From positions 2,294,001 through 2,358,000 of the forward strand of contig OZ253455.1 of the NCBI GenBank assembly GCA_965261195.1: DNA of 64,000 nucleotides, given 5' to 3'. This DNA comes from Bin87 sp965261195 (GTDB lineage Bacteria; Chloroflexota; Dehalococcoidia; Lucifugimonadales; UBA3495). The notes beneath the pieces are model-generated. The model was not told where the DNA came from, did no database searches, and saw only the letters and a list, made by a program, of their open reading frames with translations. The position numbers and the translations under genes are program-made. This document shows, in pieces, positions 1 to 8,425 of this stretch (the first letter of the stretch is position 1; each line of letters starts with the position of its first letter).

Positions 1-651
1 CAACGACACGGCGCTGCGGGCGTTCAGACGCGGAATGACGCGCCCGCCGTTGTCCATCACACCGGCCACGTCGGTCAGGAAGATAATCCGCTCGGCCTCC
101 AGGGCGTGGGCCAGCGCGCCGGCCGCCGTGTCGCCGTTCACGTTGAGCGGTTGGCCGGCGTGGTCGCTGCCTTCCGTAACATCCACGGCAATGGGCGAAA
201 TCATGGGGATAAACCCGGCGGCGACGATGGCGTTGACCGGTGTGGTGTCCACTCGGGCAATCTCACCCACGTAACCCAGCTCGGGGTTGGCAACCCACGC
301 CTGCAGCATACAGCCGTCCATCCCGCTGAGGCCGATGGTCGGTGCGCCCAGGCTCTGCATGTGAGCGGTCAGTTCCTTGTTCACCAACCCGCCCAGCACG
401 GCCACCACGATTTCCAGCGACGGCGCATCGGTTACGCGCAGGCCGTTGACGAAGTTGGGGGCCAAATTCTGCCGCCGCATCCATTCGCTGATGACGTTGC
501 CGCCGCCGTGCACGATGACGATGGGCCGGCCCGCAGCGTGCAGGGACGCCAAATCCTGTAGCGAGGTATCGTTACCGCCCAGCGTGCTGCCGCCGATTTT
601 AACGACGATGGGTTGTTGTGCAGGCAGTGGCGACACGGTGGCGGCGCTCAA
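1..651 (-). CDS. argB: Acetylglutamate kinase, 3' end beyond the window
   Basis: Phosphorylates N-acetylglutamate in arginine synthesis (cytoplasm). Read on the minus strand, the N-terminus carries the amino-acid-kinase core PIVVKIGGS, then IVIVHGGG and the downstream NGLRV and GLSGMDG segments expected of ArgB. About 217 residues are visible and the C-terminal part runs off the left edge. The start is uncertain: a TTG at 651 or a GTG at 636 are the first usable codons, and neither has a strong ribosome site. argJ lies upstream on the same strand, so the two were probably one argJB operon before the SIR2 unit came between them. The family call is firm; the start is not. Confidence 0.9.
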   Translation of the reverse strand, partial: MSAATVSPLPAQQPIVVKIGGSTLGGNDTSLQDLASLHAAGRPIVIVHGGGNVISEWMRRQNLAPNFVNGLRVTDAPSLEIVVAVLGGLVNKELTAHMQSLGAPTIGLSGMDGCMLQAWVANPELGYVGEIARVDTTPVNAIVAAGFIPMISPIAVDVTEGSDHAGQPLNVNGDTAAGALAHALEAERIIFLTDVAGVMDNGGRVIPRLNARSAVSL

Positions 652-670
652 CGGCGTAAGGGTTTTCACC

Positions 671-705
671 CTCAACCTAACCCTCTCCCATCAAGGGAGA
701 GGGGA
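671..705. repeat. REP-like palindrome (CCCTCTCCC hairpin)
   Basis: A 9-bp stem (681-689 with 695-703) around a 5-base loop, preceded by CTCAACCTAA. The same unit, CCCTCACCCTAACCCTCTCCC plus its complement, recurs at many gene ends in this window, so it is a dispersed repeat family. It may act as a transcription terminator or mRNA stabiliser, which is inference. Confidence 0.7.
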
Positions 706-715
706 GTAGTAATCC

Positions 716-856
716 GAGTGTCCTGTATTCTTAGTTCGTCGCATTATTCCGAGGCTTTCCAAAAGGACAGGGAAACGGATTCTTGCTTCAAGCAGAGTGA
801 CAAATCGGCGTAGGTCGTCCCTTTATTCCCAATGAACTACGGATACACCACACTAG
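716..856 (+). mobile_element. IS630/Tc-like MITE, left copy
   Basis: About 140 bp, matching the segment at 3370-3510 in inverted orientation with only scattered mismatches. Its own ends are inverted repeats: GTGTCCTGTATTCTTAGTT at the left, and GTGTGGTGTATCCGTAGTT when the right end is read on the other strand. The inner edge is flanked by TA, as expected of IS630/Tc elements; the outer edge reads GA. There is no coding capacity. The SIR2 gene uses TAG from this end as its stop codon. Confidence 0.75.
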
Positions 857-3285
857 GTTATGGCCGCAAATCTTAGCCACTGTCGCTGCCAATTGAGCAA
901 TTGATCTTGACTCTGCCGGGTTGAAAACACCCGAGACGATTGAGCCTCTCTAAACCAAGAGACCCAATCATTCTTCACTTCTTGGGGAACACGGTCGATA
1001 CCATGTTCTTCCGCATAACGAATTAGTGAGGTGAAAAACGTCGTAAATGGATGTTCTCTGGATCCCCATTCCGCGAAATTCTTAGCATTAGCGAGGTTTT
1101 TTATTCCCTCGCGCAAATCACCAGTCGATCCCCTCGTGACCGCGGTACGCAACAAAACGGTCCCCAAAGTATTGAACCCAAAGGAATGACGATGCACTTG
1201 GATGGACCGTTCCGCATATGATCTCGCAGTTTCATGTTGACCGTATCTGGATTCGAACAGTGCCCGTTGATCCCAATATCGGCCATTCCAATCGTAATAT
1301 GACCGGAGCTCGTCATACCATTTTCGGCCCTCATTCTCACCAGCAATTCGAGCGATAAGATCTTGGTTCATTAGGTATCTGACGATACGATATTCCCTAG
1401 TGCCCGTACGCATGGCTCGTTCGTCGATGTGCGGTGCCAAAACTTTTGAAAGCGACAAGCACACATCCGACCTGACTTCAACCGGCAATGTGCCGACTGC
1501 CAGATTCGCGGTGATGCGGTGCGGAGGCCGTATCCCGATCCTAGTCAGCACCAGTGCGCCGGCGCATTCATTATTGATCAACGCCACAAAATCCTTGGGC
1601 GCGACATCCGCGAAGTTCGCGGCGATACCAGTCGGAATCGGGATGCCCTGCTCGTAGCATATGCACGCTGCCGCATATAACCTTCTCAGCCCTTCAGAAG
1701 GCAGACCCTGATATATTTGTTTGACGGTTTCCCGAAAACCGGATCCCCCCTCAAGCTCCGCCATGGCGTCAAATAAACTGCGATTGGCATACCCCGCAAA
1801 ATAATTCCGTTGGTCGTCCCGGTCCCACCGAGTGATTCGACCAAGCCGTCCGCGGCTGTGCAACTTGTCAATGATGCGTTCTATATCCTCATCACTCAAT
1901 CGGCCGTACCATTGGGCTTGGCTAAGATTCAGGTATTGTGGATCAATTCGATCGCCAATGATGGGATGCCGTACTGAACGGTCAGAGCCAACGAGCAACA
2001 TCCTGATATTTTCTTGTTTGCACTCGTCCGCTAACCGTTGTATTGTGCTCGAGTGATCTGCAAAATCATCGAATAAAAGCACCGTTCGTGGTACTGTTTT
2101 GAGCCATTCGACCGCGGCTTCAACATCAATGTATTCGTCGGCTCTAAACAAAAATGGAAACATCCCGTGGCTCCGTAGATTGGCCGCAATACGTAACAAT
2201 CCTGTGGATTTTCCGCTGCCGGGATTTCCGGTTAGAAATACAAATTCCTGGTAAACGTCTTCACTCGCGGCTAATTTGACGATTTCATCTGATGCTTTAG
2301 ATGTCGCATCCAAGATGGCGTCGTCGTCCGACAATGTGGTTTGCCATGTAGGTTGGTAGCCGCTGTAAAAATCGCCTGTGTTCAGATCAATTGGGCGGAA
2401 TGTACGCAGGTCTATGAACTGTTGCGAGAACTTTCTCAGTCCAGGTGTACTTGGACCGAATATTTTGTCATTTTCGCTAATGATCGCACGGTAGCGTTCC
2501 AGCAATGCGCTGACGAAAGACTGGCCGTCACTTTCGATAATCGTGAAACCGCTCGATTCTAGTTGATCACGTCGAATCGGCGTGATGCTGGGTACAACGA
2601 CCACGGAAGGGAATCCAGTCGTAGCACTCGCAGCATTGCCGGGAATCAGTGCTTCGATAAGGTCGATCTCTGCAACTAGTTGGGCCCCGATAACAAGGAA
2701 AGGATTCGCTGCGAACTCATCGAAAAAGACCCGGTGCCAAGTGCGTGGGTTTGCAACCTCACGGGCGTAGTCAGACAATGAGAATACTAGAGAATTGTCA
2801 TTCGTTGGCGCGCCAAGGAGCCGTTCCGCAAATCCGTGAAGATGTACCATTTGTTGAATCGAATCGGATTCCCTGTCAGTAAAACGTTCATGCCAAGTTA
2901 GCACTTCCAAAGGCCGGCCTACTTCAGCGTAAGCTGTTTCAACCACATCATCAATATTAAGAGTCCAGATTCTGTGCCAATTGAATTCCGCCAGCACGTG
3001 TTGCCAATTCGGACTGCATTTCGTAAACCAAGCCCGCAAAAATTCGTGAATTTGTTCCCTTCGTGTCCGTTGTAGATAGTCATATAGTTGGGATAGGGGA
3101 AGCGGGTCCCCCTCGTCCTCTATCTCGAATTCCTTCATGAGGGCGTCGCGCAACCCCACACCAGTAGGCAACGGTCGGCCGTTACCTCCCGTGGCACCGA
3201 TGCTAGCACCAGCGCCGAGCAAGAGAGAATATTCTCCGTAAAACAAACCACGCGCTACATCATCCATTACATTTTGATTTGGCAT
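853..3285 (-). CDS. SIR2-domain P-loop NTPase (STAND-like), candidate anti-phage protein
   Basis: 810 residues. Residues ~20-270 form a SIR2-type NAD-binding domain: GAGAS at 24-28, the TLNIDD motif, the VHLHG histidine motif and NPFLVIG. A P-loop NTPase follows, with Walker A GNPGSGKST near 350-358 and Walker B VLLFDDF near 400, then a helical C-terminal half with a TPR-like stretch. SIR2-NTPase fusions such as the Avs5-type SIR2-STAND proteins are known defence proteins that deplete NAD+ on infection; that role is inferred here. The start is ATG at 3285 with AGGAGC upstream. Base composition is clearly more AT-rich than argJ/argB, and the gene sits between two inverted MITEs, both signs of transfer. 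The stop TAG is supplied by the left MITE. Confidence 0.8.
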   Translation of the reverse strand: MPNQNVMDDVARGLFYGEYSLLLGAGASIGATGGNGRPLPTGVGLRDALMKEFEIEDEGDPLPLSQLYDYLQRTRREQIHEFLRAWFTKCSPNWQHVLAEFNWHRIWTLNIDDVVETAYAEVGRPLEVLTWHERFTDRESDSIQQMVHLHGFAERLLGAPTNDNSLVFSLSDYAREVANPRTWHRVFFDEFAANPFLVIGAQLVAEIDLIEALIPGNAASATTGFPSVVVVPSITPIRRDQLESSGFTIIESDGQSFVSALLERYRAIISENDKIFGPSTPGLRKFSQQFIDLRTFRPIDLNTGDFYSGYQPTWQTTLSDDDAILDATSKASDEIVKLAASEDVYQEFVFLTGNPGSGKSTGLLRIAANLRSHGMFPFLFRADEYIDVEAAVEWLKTVPRTVLLFDDFADHSSTIQRLADECKQENIRMLLVGSDRSVRHPIIGDRIDPQYLNLSQAQWYGRLSDEDIERIIDKLHSRGRLGRITRWDRDDQRNYFAGYANRSLFDAMAELEGGSGFRETVKQIYQGLPSEGLRRLYAAACICYEQGIPIPTGIAANFADVAPKDFVALINNECAGALVLTRIGIRPPHRITANLAVGTLPVEVRSDVCLSLSKVLAPHIDERAMRTGTREYRIVRYLMNQDLIARIAGENEGRKWYDELRSYYDWNGRYWDQRALFESRYGQHETARSYAERSIQVHRHSFGFNTLGTVLLRTAVTRGSTGDLREGIKNLANAKNFAEWGSREHPFTTFFTSLIRYAEEHGIDRVPQEVKNDWVSWFREAQSSRVFSTRQSQDQLLNWQRQWLRFAAIT

Positions 3286-3369
3286 TTATGGCTCCTGTTT
3301 CGCCAAGTAATTAGGCGGACCACCTCGGCCGGCGAATAAAGCCGTGATTCGAGGGCAGCACTCTCATAC

Positions 3370-3510
3370 CAGGGTGGTGTATCCGTAGTTCATTGGGGAT
3401 TAAGGGGATGACCTACGCCGATCTGTCACTCTGCTTAAAGCGAGAATCCGTTTCCCTGTCCTTTTGGAAAGCCTCGGAATGATGCGACAAACTACGAATA
3501 CAGGACACTA
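3370..3510 (-). mobile_element. IS630/Tc-like MITE, right copy (inverted)
   Basis: Inverted partner of the copy at 716-856. The outer end reads TAGTGTCCTG on the minus strand and directly abuts the last argJ codon, so the argJ stop TAG belongs to the element. The inner end (GGATACACCACC on the minus strand) has lost the terminal TA. No clear duplication spans the pair as a whole, which fits two separate insertions at least as well as one composite element. Confidence 0.72.
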
Positions 3511-4746
3511 GGTGGTGTACGCGCTGTTGATGATTACGTACTGCTCGGTGAGGTCGCAGCCGAAGGCGGTCGCCGTGCCGTCGGCCAGGTTCAGGCTGAC
3601 TCGAAAGTCCACCTGTTCCCCCGACATGAGGGCAACCACGGCATCGCGGTGGAAGGGTATGGGCGTGCCGGCCTCCATGATGCAAACGCCGTTAACGAAC
3701 AGGTCGACGTGCTCCTCCTGAGCCGCTGCGCCGCTGCGTCCCAGGGCCATCATCAGTCGGCCCCAGTTGGGGTCGGCGCCGTACACTGCCGACTTCACCA
3801 AGTTGCTGCCGGCGATGGTTTTGGCGGCCAGGCGGGCGTCGGCGTCGCTGCGCGCGCCGTCAACCTGCACGGTGATGAGGCGGGATGCGCCCTCGCCGTC
3901 GCGGGCCAGCATACGGGTCAGGTCGGTGCAAACCCGTTGCAGCGCCGCGCGGAAGGCGTCGGCGTCCGGCGAACGCTCGTCAATGACCGGATTGCCGGCC
4001 TGTCCGTTGGCAAAGGCCAGGAAGGTGTCGTTGGTGCTGCTGTCGCCATCCACCGTCAGCATATTGTAGGTTTCGTCGGCGACGGCCTTCACGGTGGTTT
4101 GCAGAAATCCGGGATCGACGGCGGCATCGGTGGTCGCAAAGGACAACATCGTCGCCATGTTGGGGTGAATCATCCCCGAACCCTTGGCCACACCGCCGAT
4201 GGTGATGGTCTGGCCCGTGGCGGTGGTGAATGACACCGCCGTTTCTTTGGGATGAGTGTCAGTGGTCATCATGGCCCGGGCCAGCTGATTGCCGCCCGCG
4301 TCGTCCAGCACAATCTGGGTTACCCCGGAACGGATTAGCGACATGGGCAGCTCCACCCCGATGACGCCCGTGCTGCATACGAGCACAGCTTCGGCCGTGA
4401 TGCCCAGGGTGTCGGCGGCCAGGCGGGTCATTTCCTCGGCATCCTTGTAGCCCTGCGCGCCGACGCAGGTGTTGGCAATGCCGGCGTTGACGATGAGGGC
4501 CCGGGCCTGGCCGGTGGCAACCCGTGTGCGGTCCAAATCAACGGTCGCCGAGCGGATGGCCGAAGTGGTGAACACTCCACCAACGGAGCAGGGGGTGTCC
4601 GACACCAGCATGGCCAGGTCCAGCTTGTCCTCGCCACGGCTCTTGAGGCCGATGAACACGCCGCCGGCGGAAAAGCCCGGGGGCGAAGTGATGGTGCCGT
4701 CGGAGATGTGGGTAATATCAGGGCTGGACGACGCGATGCTGACCAT
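3508..4746 (-). CDS. argJ: Bifunctional glutamate N-acetyltransferase ArgJ
   Basis: Transfers the acetyl group from N-acetylornithine to glutamate (recycling the acetyl group) and may also make acetylglutamate from acetyl-CoA. 412 residues, normal length. The autocleavage site HPNMATML is near residue 195, where the proenzyme splits before the Thr nucleophile. KGSGMI and GADPNWGR are also present and the C-terminus ends YVIINSAYTT as in the family. The start is ATG at 4746 with AGGAGC upstream. The final codon ACC runs directly into TAG of the right MITE, so the insertion kept the coding region intact. argB is 2.8 kb downstream on the same strand. Confidence 0.96.
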   Translation of the reverse strand: MVSIASSSPDITHISDGTITSPPGFSAGGVFIGLKSRGEDKLDLAMLVSDTPCSVGGVFTTSAIRSATVDLDRTRVATGQARALIVNAGIANTCVGAQGYKDAEEMTRLAADTLGITAEAVLVCSTGVIGVELPMSLIRSGVTQIVLDDAGGNQLARAMMTTDTHPKETAVSFTTATGQTITIGGVAKGSGMIHPNMATMLSFATTDAAVDPGFLQTTVKAVADETYNMLTVDGDSSTNDTFLAFANGQAGNPVIDERSPDADAFRAALQRVCTDLTRMLARDGEGASRLITVQVDGARSDADARLAAKTIAGSNLVKSAVYGADPNWGRLMMALGRSGAAAQEEHVDLFVNGVCIMEAGTPIPFHRDAVVALMSGEQVDFRVSLNLADGTATAFGCDLTEQYVIINSAYTT

Positions 4747-4820
4747 TGTAAAGCGCTCCTGGCGGGCATGGATTAGCGGCGAAAATGCCGGTTCAATATA
4801 CCATAGGGGTGGTCGTTACA

Positions 4821-5288
4821 TCAGGTGGCGCACAGGTCGGTTCGACGTAGCAGATCTCTATGTGTACGCGTCACATCCTGACGGACACGTGTAGTGTAAA
4901 TCACGCCACGTGGATTGTTAACGATGTCCCGGTTTTTGAAATCGCGCTACAGATCATCGTCGTTGGTGAAGAGCAGGCGAGCGCCGCTGATTCTGGCCAG
5001 TGCGAGGACATGCGGATCGTCGGAACGGATGTCTTGTGTTTCCAGGACTCCTGTCTCATTGTCCACCGGTGTGTCACCAATCTGGCGAGCTCTACCGAAT
5101 TGGACAGCCGTCTCAAGCCATACTTGGAACCGACGATATTCGCCGAGCTCCCGCCTGAGTCCGCCACCTATCACCAACGCGCCGCGCGAGCTGTCTAACC
5201 AATCCAGAAAATATTTTCCGGCTGGTGTTTGTGTATCCTCACTACCGAACACCTCATGCCTGACATTGTTGTCAACAATAGCGCACAT
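4821..5288 (-). pseudogene. PIN-domain nuclease with an in-frame TAG stop
   Basis: The first 113 codons end in LLFTNDDDL followed by TAG at 4949-4947. The same frame stays open for 41 more codons and begins RDFKNRDIVNNPRG, the usual tail of PIN proteins, before TGA at 4821-4823. The N-terminal AIVDNN and the DDPHVLAL and TNDDDL acidic motifs suggest a PIN RNase. The ATG at 5288 lies 3 bases after the ATPase stop, so the pair is translationally coupled. Either a point mutation has truncated the protein or the stop is read through; a sequencing error is also possible. The partner arrangement suggests a nuclease controlled by the ATPase. Confidence 0.7.
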
Positions 5289-5291
5289 CAA

Positions 5292-6608
5292 TCACAATCC
5301 AATGGAACGGCGCGTCTCCGCCATGAAGAATTCTCCATAGGAATGTGGCGCGTTCAGCACATTTCCCATCTCATCAATGCGAATGGAATGTATCTTCACG
5401 TCCAGGTCACCCGGCTCAAAGTACAGGATCGACACGTCCTCCGGTTGCAAATCCGTTGTGCCATCTCGCACATCCATACGCACTCGGTCGATGAGGTAGT
5501 CGCTATGGGTTTCCACTACCAACTGTTTGCCGCCGGCCGCAATTTGGCAGAACAGACTACCCAACGCCGCCTGCGCGCTGGGATGCAGGTGCACTTCCGG
5601 TTGCTGGAGGAGGAATGTCGAGGGGCCATTATCCCGAAACATTTCGGTTAGAGTGGGCAATACCTGACTAATGCCGTATCCAACGTCAATCAGGTTACGA
5701 GGTCGCCCCTTCCTGCGATTGCCAAACTTGCGGATTTGCAACTGAAACGGATCTCCGTCCGAGTTCCCCAAAGATCTAACTGAGATTTCATTGAACAACT
5801 CCGATTTCTGTCCAAAATGTTCGAGTTGCTGTTTCAGCAGTTGCCATCCATACGGGTTCGTTCGGGCCAACCCAGCCAAGAAGCTAGGTATGTATTCACC
5901 TTCCGAATCGGGTGATTGCAGAATCGGGTCATAAGTTCGACGGGGACGGGAACGAATCGCTGCATTGGCAAAAGGACGTTTGTGGGCCCATCGCTCAGCT
6001 ACAATGGCCGTCACTAAATGCTGACAAGCCGGTTGGCCCCGGTCTCCCCCGGGCAGATCATCAGCGCCCTGCCGGTGGAGAGCCAACAGAAACTTCGGGA
6101 ACCCATCAGGCAAAGGGAACCGCTCGGAAAACTCGGCCATACCCGGGAGTGGCGCATAGTCCTGCCATGCACCGTCGCCGTCACGAGACCTCACCGAGAC
6201 CTCGCCTGATCCAGTTTCTCGTACTTCCACAACTGCGTCATTCGAGAAAAACTGTTTCAATGCAGGAAAGGGAGCGGTGTCACGATTCTCGAAAGTGGCC
6301 CACATGTGGACAGGCGGGCCTTCGACTATTTCTATCGGTGAAAAGTCGAACCCGGCCCCAAATTCACTGGCTTGACTGCCCCTGGCGCCGCGATTGTGGG
6401 CTATGTCCTGGAACGAACCCAGATCATAAGGGAACTCCCTGAAATTGGGTATCGATTCACCGAAGACCGTATCCCAAATCGCCCGTATCAGCGCCAGGAA
6501 CGATGTTTTGCCAGTGCTGTTAGGACCTACCAGCAACGTTAACGGCGCCAAGCGTGCCGTTTGCTCTTTACCGAAGCAACGGTAGTTTTCCAGCGTTATG
6601 GAGTCCAT
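5292..6608 (-). CDS. AAA-family (AAA_15/DUF3696-like) ATPase, partner of the PIN protein
   Basis: 438 residues. Walker A GPNSTGKTS lies at 28-36 after the typical ITLENYRCFG start. Near the C-terminus, LLQQPEVHLHPSAQA and LVVETHSDYLIDR are the signature and Walker B/H-loop segments of the OLD/RecF-like ABC ATPases used in nuclease-linked defence systems. The next gene, 3 bases on, encodes a PIN nuclease, a two-gene layout reminiscent of ATPase-effector pairs such as PARIS but with PIN instead of Toprim. The role in phage defence is inference. The region is less GC-rich than its neighbours, consistent with acquisition. A REP-like palindrome lies just upstream. Confidence 0.8.
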   Translation of the reverse strand: MDSITLENYRCFGKEQTARLAPLTLLVGPNSTGKTSFLALIRAIWDTVFGESIPNFREFPYDLGSFQDIAHNRGARGSQASEFGAGFDFSPIEIVEGPPVHMWATFENRDTAPFPALKQFFSNDAVVEVRETGSGEVSVRSRDGDGAWQDYAPLPGMAEFSERFPLPDGFPKFLLALHRQGADDLPGGDRGQPACQHLVTAIVAERWAHKRPFANAAIRSRPRRTYDPILQSPDSEGEYIPSFLAGLARTNPYGWQLLKQQLEHFGQKSELFNEISVRSLGNSDGDPFQLQIRKFGNRRKGRPRNLIDVGYGISQVLPTLTEMFRDNGPSTFLLQQPEVHLHPSAQAALGSLFCQIAAGGKQLVVETHSDYLIDRVRMDVRDGTTDLQPEDVSILYFEPGDLDVKIHSIRIDEMGNVLNAPHSYGEFFMAETRRSIGL

Positions 6609-6640
6609 GAGGGCAGTATAGCAGTACGCGCCTCCGCTTC

Positions 6641-6682
6641 ACCCTCACCCTAGCCTTCTCCCATCGAGGGAGAGGGGAGAAT
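6641..6682. repeat. REP-like palindrome
   Basis: CCCTCACCCTAGCC followed by TTCTCCC and the complementary GGGAGAGGGG: the same dispersed hairpin family as at 671-705. It lies between the coiled-coil gene's stop and the ATPase start. Confidence 0.65.
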
Positions 6683-6683
6683 G

Positions 6684-7145
6684 TTACCCCTGCTCCCGGC
6701 GCTCCTGAAAGCTGGCGGTGATGGCCTGTTCGGCGCGCTTACTGTGTTCGGCGATGAACTGCTCCAGCTGGCGAATTTCAGCGGCGGTTTCGTCTGACAC
6801 CGGCGGGCTGTTGGACTGCTGCTTCAGCTGCGCCAACGATTTGCGCGCTTCGTCCACCTGATGCACCGATTCCAGCGCGGCCAATTCATCCAGCGCGGCT
6901 TTCTTGACGGCCAGCACACGACGGCGCGTATCTTCGGCATCTTGCAGTCGTTCTTCCACTTCACCCATCGCCGACAGTATCGTGTCCAGAGGCGCGCGGC
7001 CGTAGATAGTCTGGCGGGGCAGCCGGCGCAGCTGGGTGCGAAACTGGGAGATGGTGGCTTCCAGCTGCTCTTCCTTGTGGCGAATTTCAGCGAGCGACAT
7101 ACGCAACGCCGCCATCGCCTGCTGCAATTGAGAACTGGATGACAT
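6684..7145 (-). CDS. Hypothetical coiled-coil protein
   Basis: 153 residues, starting MSSSSQLQQ (ATG at 7145). Long heptad-rich helices run over almost the whole length (for example EEQLEATISQFRTQLRR and RLQDAEDTRRRVLAVKKAALDELAAL) with no recognisable catalytic motif, signal peptide or membrane segment. It is the next gene after the aminotransferase on the same strand, 58 bases away, so the two may be co-transcribed. I do not recognise the family. Confidence 0.7.
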   Translation of the reverse strand: MSSSSQLQQAMAALRMSLAEIRHKEEQLEATISQFRTQLRRLPRQTIYGRAPLDTILSAMGEVEERLQDAEDTRRRVLAVKKAALDELAALESVHQVDEARKSLAQLKQQSNSPPVSDETAAEIRQLEQFIAEHSKRAEQAITASFQERREQG

Positions 7146-7203
7146 AATGCACAGGATAAGTGCCGGGGCGAGGGATACTGCGCCCCTGCGCAAATTCAGA
7201 GGG

Positions 7204-8319
7204 TTATCCCTTGAAACCAACTTTGGGGAGCACGCGCTCCAACGCTTCCAGCACTTCCGTGATGTCCGCCTGTGAGACCCATCCCAGGTGGCCGATGCGG
7301 AAGCAGTGGCCGGTAAGTTTGCCCTGGCCGCCGGCCAGCACCACGCCTTCATCCTCGCGCATCATGGCCATGAACTTGCCGCCGTCGATTTCCTCTGGCA
7401 TCTTGATGGCGGTAACGGTGTTGGAGGCGCGGGACTCGTCGGTGGCGAGCAGTTGCAGGCCCAGCGACTTGACGCCGGCCCGGCAGTATTCGCCGATGCT
7501 GGCGTGGCGTCCGTATACCGACTCCAAACCCTCGCCGAGGATGCGGTCCAAACCGAGGCGCAGGCCGTAGAGCAGCGCGACGTTGGGCGTCCAGGGGGTT
7601 TGTCCGCGTTGCAACGAACGCTCGGCAGCCATCAGGTCGAAGTAGAACCGGGGAATTTTGGCATCTTTATAGGCTTCCCAACCGCGGGCGTTGATGCTGA
7701 TGAAGGCCAGGCCCGGCGGAATCATAAAACCCTTCTGCGAGCCGGTGGCGACGACATCACAATCCCAGCCGTCGACGGGCAGGGGCAGGCAACCGAGGCT
7801 GCTCACGGCGTCAACCAGCAGCAGCTTGTCAAACTCACCCTTGACCACGCGGGCAATGGACTCCAGGTCGTGGGTGACGCCGGTGGAGGTTTCGTTGTGA
7901 GTTACCAGAACGGCCTTGATGGATGCGTCCTTTTGCAGTTCCGCGCGAATGGCCGCGGCGTCGATGGCGTCGCCCCACTCAAAGTCCATGCGGAGCACGT
8001 CGGCGCCGTAACCCTGGGCAATCTGAACGAAGCGGTCGCCAAAGGCGCCGGCGGTGCAGGCGATAACCCGGTCACCCGGGGACAGGGTGTTGACTACCGC
8101 CGCCTCCAGAGCGCCGGTGCCGCTGGAGGTGAGGATGTACAGGTCATCGTTGGTCATAAAGACCTGCTTCAGCCCGGCGGTGGTAGCCTCAATCAGCTCC
8201 TTGAACTCAGGCCCCCGGTGGTTGATCATCGGCAGCGACATTTCGGCGATGATGTCGTCCGGTATCGGAGTAGGTCCAGGGGTGCGCAGGTTCTGCTGGG
8301 CGATTTTGGTCAAGGTCAT
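7204..8319 (-). CDS. PLP-dependent alanine-glyoxylate/serine-pyruvate aminotransferase family
   Basis: 371 residues, class V aminotransferase fold. The N-terminus reads LRTPGPTPIPDDI, the usual (T/N)PGPxP opening of this group. SGTGALEAAVVN, the LLVDAVSSLG segment with the PLP-binding Asp, and VVATGSQKGFM with the Schiff-base Lys (SQK) are all present, as is the C-terminal FRIGHLG. Such enzymes move an amino group between alanine or serine and glyoxylate or pyruvate; the exact substrate cannot be told here. The start is ATG at 8319 with AGGAG 11 bases upstream. Confidence 0.92.
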   Translation of the reverse strand: MTLTKIAQQNLRTPGPTPIPDDIIAEMSLPMINHRGPEFKELIEATTAGLKQVFMTNDDLYILTSSGTGALEAAVVNTLSPGDRVIACTAGAFGDRFVQIAQGYGADVLRMDFEWGDAIDAAAIRAELQKDASIKAVLVTHNETSTGVTHDLESIARVVKGEFDKLLLVDAVSSLGCLPLPVDGWDCDVVATGSQKGFMIPPGLAFISINARGWEAYKDAKIPRFYFDLMAAERSLQRGQTPWTPNVALLYGLRLGLDRILGEGLESVYGRHASIGEYCRAGVKSLGLQLLATDESRASNTVTAIKMPEEIDGGKFMAMMREDEGVVLAGGQGKLTGHCFRIGHLGWVSQADITEVLEALERVLPKVGFKG

Positions 8320-8425
8320 GGGAAAGGCTCCTGAGGAGGCGAACAAATTGAGTTATGAGATGCCGACACAACGCCAGATATTATACCAGTCATTTACGAA
8401 ATCTGAATTTGGGGTCGGGAAAGGT

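Noticed and set aside
716..3510. The SIR2 unit as a single transposon with 140-bp terminal repeats and a target duplication
   Set aside because: No direct repeat flanks the pair, and each repeat has its own inverted ends, so two MITE insertions are the safer reading.
3649..4233. Long plus-strand ORF opposite argJ
   Set aside because: It is the antisense shadow of a well-conserved gene; no recognisable domain and codon bias follows the minus-strand frame.
7288..8334. 348-codon plus-strand ORF opposite the aminotransferase
   Set aside because: GC-rich antisense frame with composition rich in Gly/Gln/Val; the minus-strand aminotransferase has all motifs.
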